64,000 nucleotides of DNA from Gnetum montanum (taxonomy: Eukaryota > Streptophyta > Gnetopsida > Gnetales > Gnetaceae), in assembly GCA_015680685.1 (NCBI GenBank), contig MNCI01026399.1, forward strand, positions 744,889 to 808,888, in the 5' to 3' direction. The notes below the pieces were generated by a model that was not told the DNA's origin, did not search any database, and saw only the letters and a program-made list of their open reading frames with translations. Shown in pieces: positions 56,695-64,000 of the stretch. A program made the translations under genes and the position numbers. Numbering within the stretch: the first letter of the stretch is position 1; every line of letters begins with the position of its first letter.

Positions 56695-57330
56695 TTAATT
56701 TAACCTTCAATTCCCACTAAATTCAGATATTATGAAAAGCAATCAATATGCTAGAAAACAAGAAAACTAGCTATCTTCAATTAATATAAGAAGATTATAA
56801 CAGGGTTCCACAACTTGCAATATCCATCAACCACTTACAACACTCAAACAACATTGTAGAGCATGAGGCTCTACAACCACACAACGATTGTCCTTAATGC
56901 AAGGCACAATTGGATGAGATCAACTCATACAAGCAAACAAGAGACACACATGCCAAACATACATATAATTTGACCACAGAGCTACATATGCACTCATGCA
57001 CTCTTCACATGTGCTTTCATGCCACTCATTTCATAACTCTCCTCATCTCTCAAAATATGAAATACAATAATATTTATTGGGAAAGCAAGATAAGAAACCT
57101 AGAACCCTTTTCTGAAGCTCAACTTGAAGATTACAAGATGTTTTTATTCTTTCTCCTCTTGCTCAACTATTTTCTACTTTAGAACTACTAACTCAAAAGT
57201 TTCCCCAGCCATACAGGTTGTCTATGGTCTTTCCAAATGTTTCCATTGTTGATGAGATGTCTTAGCTTCTAGGAAGACATCTTCCACCAGTGGGAGGTGT
57301 CTTACCCAAATGATGGATTTTTCTAGGAGT
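56695..57330 (-). repeat. Copia-like LTR, copy B
   Basis: Colinear with copy A (36992-37840) in the same orientation, sharing AGATATTATGAAA, TAGAGCATGAGGCTCTA, AATAATATTTATTG and the (A)GATGTCTT phrases. No primer site is recognisable at its left edge. Ends are approximate. Confidence 0.5.
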
Positions 57331-57415
57331 TGTTTGGGAAGGCTAGAGATGACCTATATAGCTAGGGAAACTTCTGAGTTGGTAGTTCCAAAGTAGAAAA
57401 CAACTAAATAGGAGA
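57140..57415. repeat. ~60-70-bp inverted repeat
   Basis: The left arm (about 57145-57218), containing TTTTCTACTTTAGAACTACT, is the near-complement of the right arm (about 57345-57412), containing GAGTTGGTAGTTCCAAAGTA. Around 37 bp of the core differ at only four or so positions. The loop is about 125-150 bp. It lies at the outer edge of copia-like copy B and may be a separate hairpin element. Confidence 0.7.
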
Positions 57416-57849
57416 AAAAGATAAATGGTATTTTATAATAATTTTTATGAAATTTTTGTATATTTTGGATTTTTGACTATTTTGGAAATGTTTTGAATTT
57501 TTGGAATAAAATAATAATATTTATATAACCAATTTTGCTTAGTGGGTAATAGGAGTGAGAAATTTTTAGATATCCTTATCTACATGTAGTAGTGGAGTGT
57601 TCTTTAGTGAAACCCACCCCATGGAAAAAAGGGTTTGGATGGATTTTCTCCCTTGGATTTTGATTCGTAACTTCATGTGAGGTTGGGAAACTTGCCAAGA
57701 CCATGACACTAAGTACTTAATTCTAGTGGTATATAGTGACAAATAGTCAAGATTGATCTTTTTAATGATACGTGTGCCTCGACAATTGAGAATGTTAGTA
57801 GTGAGCCTATTGCCAAGACCCTATCATGAGTGACTTGTTTAGGATCATG

Positions 57850-58115
57850 AGAATAATGTAATGATAGTAATGAGGTTACTTAAAGACCTATTAGTGTGTT
57901 CCTTTAACAATGAAGACAACCAAAACCTAGCCTTTAGAGATCTATGGATAAAATATATACTCTTTGGATTATTGTTGGACAAACTTGTGATATCTTTGGA
58001 CATTAAATAATTAAAAGGATTATCTAATGATAGTAGTGAGATTATTATAAGACTTGTCAATATATTTCTTTGGTAGTGAGGATAACCAAGAGTTAGCCTT
58101 TAGAGATGCCTGGAT
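57850..58115 (+). repeat. Two-copy ~167-bp tandem repeat
   Basis: TAATGATAGTAATGAGGTTA at 57858 and its relative at 58025 each lead to TAGCCTTTAGAGAT, about 80 bp later. Confidence 0.65.
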
Positions 58116-58451
58116 ATAAAAAATGCTTCTTGAATTTTTGAAAAATTTATGGTAATTCTAGACTTTAAAACATTTTTGAATATTTAATTGAAAACATTTG
58201 TCTACCTTGCATCCTAAGAATTTTGGCTTAGAGCCTTTATGCTCCATGAAGAGGGAAATAAAATAACCTTTCTTATTTGAAGGGTTTTAACTTCTCCTAC
58301 ATTTTGATGTGGAGAGTCCAAAGTAGCCAGAGTAGCCATGGAAACAGTAAAAGATGGATATGGGATAAAAGGTGGATCAATTTTGTACAAGATGAATCAT
58401 TTGAACTTGAAGAATACTTTTTTATATTTTCTATTTTTATAAAATAGTAAC

Positions 58452-59367
58452 TGATGAGTGGCTAGGTACCCCCTATGCCCAACCATATGAATCACGGGCG
58501 TTCACACGCGACTCGGTCGAATTCCGTAGACTGTAAGCACTTAACATACACCAGACCCTAACCAGTAAAACCTTGGGTTAGAATGGTTGTAGTCTTCCCA
58601 ATCTCACTTGTAATGTTCTAGTGGCGATGGTTGAGCAAGATTGAGGCAACTAATTTTTATACCTTTTTACTTATCTTTTGGCGTCTAACTAAGGTATGAA
58701 AAGTAAGGAATGAACTATTATCTAATCTATAATTATCCTAATTTGTATCCTAACTATTCCTAGCATAAGTATCCGATCCTATTTTCCAGGCACGTTCTGA
58801 GCATCCCCTAATCACTAATGGGTTACCAAACGTTAAGCATCACTAGGTTACCAAGTGTTGGGTTTGCGTTCGAGATGGTCGTACTTATGGTTTCTATGAA
58901 CTACGAATGAACGATAACGATTAAATTAATACTAAGAGAAACTTAAGTAATTATCAAAGCATAGAAACATTAAGCTATTAAAGGCATTAAATGGCTAAGT
59001 CCAAATGCTACAAGGAATGCTTGAAAGCTCATCTTTATTGTCGTTCACGCCAATGGGCTTAGATACATTAGCGCTCGAATAAAGAGCCGAACATCTTCTT
59101 TACACCTACTGCGGGCACTTGGAAAATATTCTATCTCTTGTGGGAACAAATTGCAAGAGCTTCGCTACAACTGACAAAAAGGTACCTAAGAGGGGCGGAA
59201 GCCCTCTTATTTATAGGCCGCAAAAGACACGCGTAAATGGGGCCACGTCGACGCATGGAAGGATGCGTTGACAGGGCTACGTATACGGGGCCGCGTCGAC
59301 GCAGCCGCATATACGGGGTCCCGTATACGCAACCTAGTAGACGCAGCGACCAACTAACACTTCATCA
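58452..59367 (-). repeat. Solo LTR of a gypsy element, GTAAC target duplication
   Basis: On the minus strand it starts TGATGAAGTG and ends CCACTCATCA, flanked by a perfect GTAAC (58447-58451 and 59368-59372). TATAAATA lies at 59215-59208. Upstream of it stand palindromic octamers CGTCGACG (59246, 59294) and CGTATACG (59280, 59322). No internal region remains. It shares the TATAAATAAGAGG context and the 3' third with the Athila-like LTRs, but has a different U3. Confidence 0.93.
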
Positions 59368-59372
59368 GTAAC

Positions 59373-62300
59373 CTTGTACACTTTTTAAATATTTCAACCA
59401 TATACATATTTTTATGAATAAATAATAAAGTATGATACATATAAAATTGTCATCTATGTTATGTAGATCATGACATTACAAAGATCATTTTTCATTTCAG
59501 GACATGCCATATGTCTTGGAAAACTAATATTATTTTATTATATATTGATATTTTATTTAATTGTTATTTTTAATTATTTTACTTAATTTAGTAAAGTTCG
59601 AATATAAATATCTTTATTTCTAGATATCTAGTTATAATGTAACAAGTGTTGTTGGAATTGTTATTTTCTGTACTAATTTATGATATAACTAGTGAAATTT
59701 TTTGACATCTATATTTTTGGAATTGAGAAAATATCTATTTTTATTTAAATAAATTTTATCTAATTATATGTGCAAGTAATATGAAATGTTTCTATGTTGT
59801 GTTACTTTACTGTATTTATACTTCCAATAAATAATTTTATCTATTTTATGGCTTCTTTTTAAATTAGTAAATCAAGATTAAATCTAGATCATTGGGGTTT
59901 CATAGCATTTTTATTAGTTATTTATAAGATTTTATAGATAATTAATAGGGGTGTTACAAGATTAAACTTAAACTTTCATGACCTGATGTACATGGTCATC
60001 TAAACACCATCATTTGTTAGCAAGAATAGTGTCTTGTGACAAAAATTCAAGTTTTCCTAATACTAAAATAACCAATCCATATCCTAGATGATGTTATATT
60101 CTCTTATACTTATGATGTAAAGAGCACTGATCCAAGAGACATCTTGAAATCAACAAATATATAGATTTGTACACTTGATCCACAATAGGTACATTGCCAC
60201 CAATAGTGTTAATGGTAAGTTCTTAAATATCAATATGAATTTCCAGATCCAATAGTGTTAGGTTAAGCATCAACCAACTATTTAGTTAAAAAATAAATAT
60301 GTGTAATAACGTTCCTACCTATCCTAAGGAAAGATAGCATTACATCAATCTAATCCCTAGATCCCTAGTCATGGAAACTAATCAAAGACTAAAGAAGAGA
60401 GAGAGATACATCAATGGAGCATAGAAAAAAAATTATTGAATGATAACATAACACAAGAATGAGATGGGAAGGCATGATCACATAATGAAGCAATAAAACA
60501 ATAAAAAGATAACTTGAAATATGATTAATAAGTGCATAGGAAAAAAAATAATGAAAGATGATGTGATCACATGTATAAATATAAGCATGTAATATAAATC
60601 AATAAATGTAACATATTATATTAAAACATAGAAGCTAAGAAATCAAATGACAAGAACAACAATAAGAAAAGGTGATGATAAATATGTTAACAAAACAAAT
60701 TTAAATGAAATGTAATACCACTATCTTAGATACCCCTTATCCCTCGGTATGGTTATGATTTAAACTTTTGATATCTTGTTTGCTAGCCTATGTCTTGTGC
60801 TTTATTAATCTTTTCCTTTTGTTAACTAAGCTTGTATTGTTTGAGCTATGTGCCTTGATATTCACTTTTTGTTGCTTTTTTCTTTTTAATATTTTAATTT
60901 AATTTTCTTCTTTTTATTTTGGATTTTCCCTTTGATTTTCACATATGTGCACTAGCCTCTTCTATTGAAGTTTTGAGCTAGCAGGTATCACTAACTAGAT
61001 GGGTTATTGACACATGGGAGATACCAACTTGGGTTATTCTATGATTTGTTTGGCTTACGTTATATTTTTGTAAGTTAATATTTATATTTTTTGTTTTTAT
61101 TTTTAATGTATTTTTAGCTTAAGTTTTGAAGAGTTTCATGTTAGTCCCTTGGTTAGTTAGATCTTGTTATTAGTTTGGCTTAGACATAGCTACTAGCTAA
61201 CCCTTAGGAGAGTTACCTATTAGGTTAGCACTGGGTGTAAGTCCATCTTAGAATATATATATATATTATTTTAGAAACTAGTTTTCCTTTTATTTTTATT
61301 TTCCCAATATATCATCCTATTGACCAAACCATGTCATACCCTTGCAAGAATAAATACCTAACAACCATTTCATGAGAGAGCATTAAATTGCTTTGTTGAC
61401 ATATAGGAGATAAAAGCAAAGAATGGGACCTTGTTAGTTTGGAAAAGAGGTAGATCTAGATTTGTGTTAACTAGAATTCTAGTAAGATCTTAGTTTCAAG
61501 TCTTATTAAGATCTTAGTTTCAAATCTTATTTAAGGTTTTACATAGATTCCATCATTGACCTATAGCTTTGGCTAGGGTTTGGATCCTGTTTGGGAGATC
61601 TTAGCTACAAAAAGGTTTCTTGTTGTAGCATTGCTATTTCAAGTAGAGTAAATTTGATTCTTTTCTCTATTTTATTAGTTTTGATATTTTTGTTTTATGT
61701 GTATTGATTTTGGCTAATCTCTATTTATTCAGTAACTATTTGATGGACTATCTAAGGTTTAAAGTTGATTATTTTATTCATATTTTGTTATTCTAATATT
61801 TTTCTAAGATTTATTACCATGAAGTAGATTTAGATAATGTTTTGACCTTGTTTTTTTGGTCAAAATTTTAAACTATAGAATTAGGATTTTGAGCAATAAT
61901 TCATATTTTGAACCTTAAAACAATGCTAGATGGTGATATCTTAGAAAAAAGGTTGTTCAAGTTACTAACATGGGCCTTGAGGCATCCTTGCTGGTCTACC
62001 ATGATCCCATTGTAAGGTTGTGATGAAGGTCATGATGTATACTAATGTATCATCAGCTTTGATCTGAAAAAGCAAGAACCTTTTTTTAAAGAGAAACTTT
62101 TTTTAAAGAGATCCCTAGCCTTCATGCAATAGAAAATTAAGAAAATGATAACAAATGTAGCTTCTAGGGCTTTCAGAAATGTCTAGAGCTCTAAAAATAG
62201 TAACTGATGATATTTTTAGAATTTCAACAATTAGAACCAACTTTAGAAGCTTAAATTCATTTTTGTTAATTTATATGCATTTTTTAGTTAGCCATTAGAA

Positions 62301-63430
62301 CCTATATTTTTAGCTGATCATTTTGGCCATCATATAATCTTAGTTTAGAAACATCTTTCTTTATTCTAGATCTTTCTTTAGCTTTGTTTAGTGATTTTGA
62401 CATATCTCCCCATTACTCAAGGATCATTTGTTATATTATATACTATATTTTGGTATTTGGAGTATTTGGCTTTGAGTTTGGATTAGAAATGCATATGTAT
62501 ATCATCTTTCTTGGTGGGTGTTGTAACAATCTTTTTGGTGCTTCTATGAGTTATCTTTCTTAGTAAGAAGCCAAAGACTTATCTGGGTATCTTTTCTGAG
62601 AAAGGGTTATATTTTTTTATAGTGCTTACATGGGTCATTTGTCTTTGTTAGTATATCATTTGTTCAATATTGATTTTAGTCAATGATGTTGGAGCCTCTT
62701 CTTTATTATTTGATTTTTTTGATAATTGATTTAGTTGTTATTTATTATATGAGCTATGCATGTTTGTATTTTGGGTTTTAACTCTTTGCTTATAGCTATC
62801 ACCCTTATTGTTGATTGCCCAGCTACCTAGTGCCTAAAACCAAAACCTATAAGAGAATATTTTATAGCTTATTATCTCTATGTAGCCTTAGGATTGATTT
62901 CCTTTATGCTTTTATGCCTTCCAAGTGATTTAGTTAGTTTTGATGAGGAGTTAGATGAAGAAGCTAATGCTTAGACTCTTATTTAATGCATTTTTAAGTT
63001 TAACAATGAAGTTGCCAATTATTTATTAATTTTCTTCTAAGCTATAATGATCAAATGAGATTATGTACTATGTAATTTGTTGTGAGGATTTGTATTTGTA
63101 TTTTGTCTATCTTTGGTGTAGGCCTAACTTGGTCATAAATTTTATTTTAGTAGCATTAATAAAATACAGATTTGAACTATTTTTTATTAGTAAATAGGTT
63201 AAGTTTTGTACGCATCAATTAATTATCACTATTTTACTATGTTTTTGTTCTATTGCTAAGAAATTTTCTATCCCTATGTATCTAGTTTTATGGATTTTTA
63301 CTACTTTACCTATTATATTATTTTTCCATCTATTGTTTTTCATAAGCATCATTTTTTATTTTTCTATATATTTCTTTTATTCTTTAAGTAATACCTTTTT
63401 AGCCTATGTTGGATTAGTGGGGTATTATAA
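59373..63430. other. AT-rich DNA, probably containing chromovirus-type LTRs
   Basis: No gene is supported. GGGGTGTTACA at 59947-59957 is a chromovirus-like LTR 3' end. The stretch running up to about 63430 (GGGGTATTATA) is the 3' end of the LTR that precedes the primer site at 63433. The start of that LTR was not found; TGTAATAACG at about 60301 is a weak candidate. Confidence 0.4.
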
Positions 63431-63432
63431 GT

Positions 63433-63443
63433 TGGTATTAGAG
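63433..63443 (+). other. Primer-binding site, tRNA-iMet type
   Basis: TGGTATTAGAG differs at one base from TGGTATCAGAG, which pairs with initiator tRNA-Met. It directly follows the LTR end. Confidence 0.75.
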
Positions 63444-63483
63444 ATGAAGGTTTGATAAGTTTACTTGGATTTGTAGTGTAGTG

Positions 63484-64000
63484 ATACCACCAAGAAGAGC
63501 TACAGAGCCCTCAAATAGGATAAATCCTAATAAACCTAGTGGGGAAGCCTCTTAAAATGATTTGATGCATTGGATACTTAGTTCAGGAGTCAAATTTAGT
63601 CAAGTGTGGTGAATAGTAGATAACATCATCTTGACAACTCAATCACTAGCAGTAGAAGGTTCATTGAGCAAGTGCCAATGCAGCACTTTAGGAGGCTAAA
63701 ATCCAAAAATTTTGGTGTTGATAAACACTACACATAAGCTTTGAAATAATTATGTAAGATGGAAGAAAATTTTCAAGTTATGAGTTGTGATTTAGTTTAA
63801 TAAATTCATTTGGCTACTTGTCAACTTAAGGGTGTAGTTACTGATTGACAGCTAACAACTATCATTGCAAGAGGCTAGAAGCATATAGAAGTTGAGCTAG
63901 TTGACTTTATTAAAGCTTTATTGACAGCTAACAACTATCATTTCAAGAGGCTAGAAGCATATAGAAGTTGAGTTAGTTGACAATGTGTGTGTGCACGTGC
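63484..64000 (+). pseudogene. Chromovirus-like gag, decayed and cut by the window edge
   Basis: Forty bases after the primer site the frame reads (I)PPRRATEPSNRINPNKPSGEAS and a stop. Chromovirus gag commonly begins MPPRR, and here the start codon is ATA. After frame breaks, MEENFQVMSCDLV (63760-63800) and HLATCQLKG match the W...ME..F.VM.C....KV..A...L.GEA core of gypsy gag. Two adjacent stops interrupt it. The element continues beyond the window. Confidence 0.65.
63846..63980 (+). repeat. 76-bp-period tandem duplication
   Basis: A ~58-bp phrase beginning TGACAGCTAACAACTATCAT occurs at 63846 and 63922 with two or so differences, inside the gag relic. Confidence 0.85.

Overview
The window is nuclear DNA from a seed plant with a very large, repeat-choked genome. 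Nested LTR retrotransposons, heavily decayed older elements, and one plastid-protein gene stretched over about 10 kb by multi-kilobase introns fit a gymnosperm best. That placement is inference; no species-diagnostic gene is present.

Left part (1-36.6 kb) is a nest of Ty3/gypsy elements. A minus-strand element (5' LTR 238-1016, tRNA-Asp primer site, start of gag) runs off the left edge. A complete Athila-like element, here called E1 (1048-10931), is bounded by the 5-bp duplication CATGA. It sits next to a Tat/Ogre-like gag-protease relic with a ~31-bp minisatellite and a second repeat block (10.9-15.9 kb). Then comes an older, decayed Athila-like RNase H/integrase (16.1-17.7 kb), followed by gag-like and coiled-coil relics and a repeat block carrying a W-box-like palindrome (19.9-28.9 kb). 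A second Athila-like element, E2 (29629-36585, duplication AATGG), is inserted inside the 3' LTR of an older relative, E3. E2 lacks most of pol at a position marked by a single N. All Athila-like gag-pol frames are dead, and their stops are mostly TAG.

Middle part (36.6-43.7 kb) holds a copia-like LTR, a chromovirus-type gag relic on the minus strand split by a solo LTR (39393-40275), one copy of a tRNA-derived SINE, and a ~320-bp satellite ending about 190 bp before the only host gene.

The host gene (43829-53659, plus strand, five exons) encodes a 232-residue plastid protein with two Clp-N repeats, orthologous or paralogous to ClpT1/ClpT2, accessory subunits of the stromal ClpPR protease. 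Intron 3 contains a tandem duplication. Intron 4 (6.8 kb) contains an antisense, dead LINE of a clade unlike ordinary plant L1, and a second copy of the SINE with a clean target-site duplication.

Right part (53.9-64 kb) is AT-rich intergenic DNA with another copy of the copia-like LTR and a solo gypsy LTR (58452-59367, duplication GTAAC). The 5' end of a chromovirus-type element (tRNA-iMet primer site, gag beginning with a lost ATG) is cut by the window edge. No RNA genes or CRISPR arrays were seen.

The most interesting signals are: clusters of CG-bounded palindromic octamers in the LTR promoters; a non-coding stem-loop block shared by three divergent elements; internal copies of the polypurine tract; TAG-biased decay; the SINE pair; the unusual LINE; and loss of the MYFF-type motif in ClpT.
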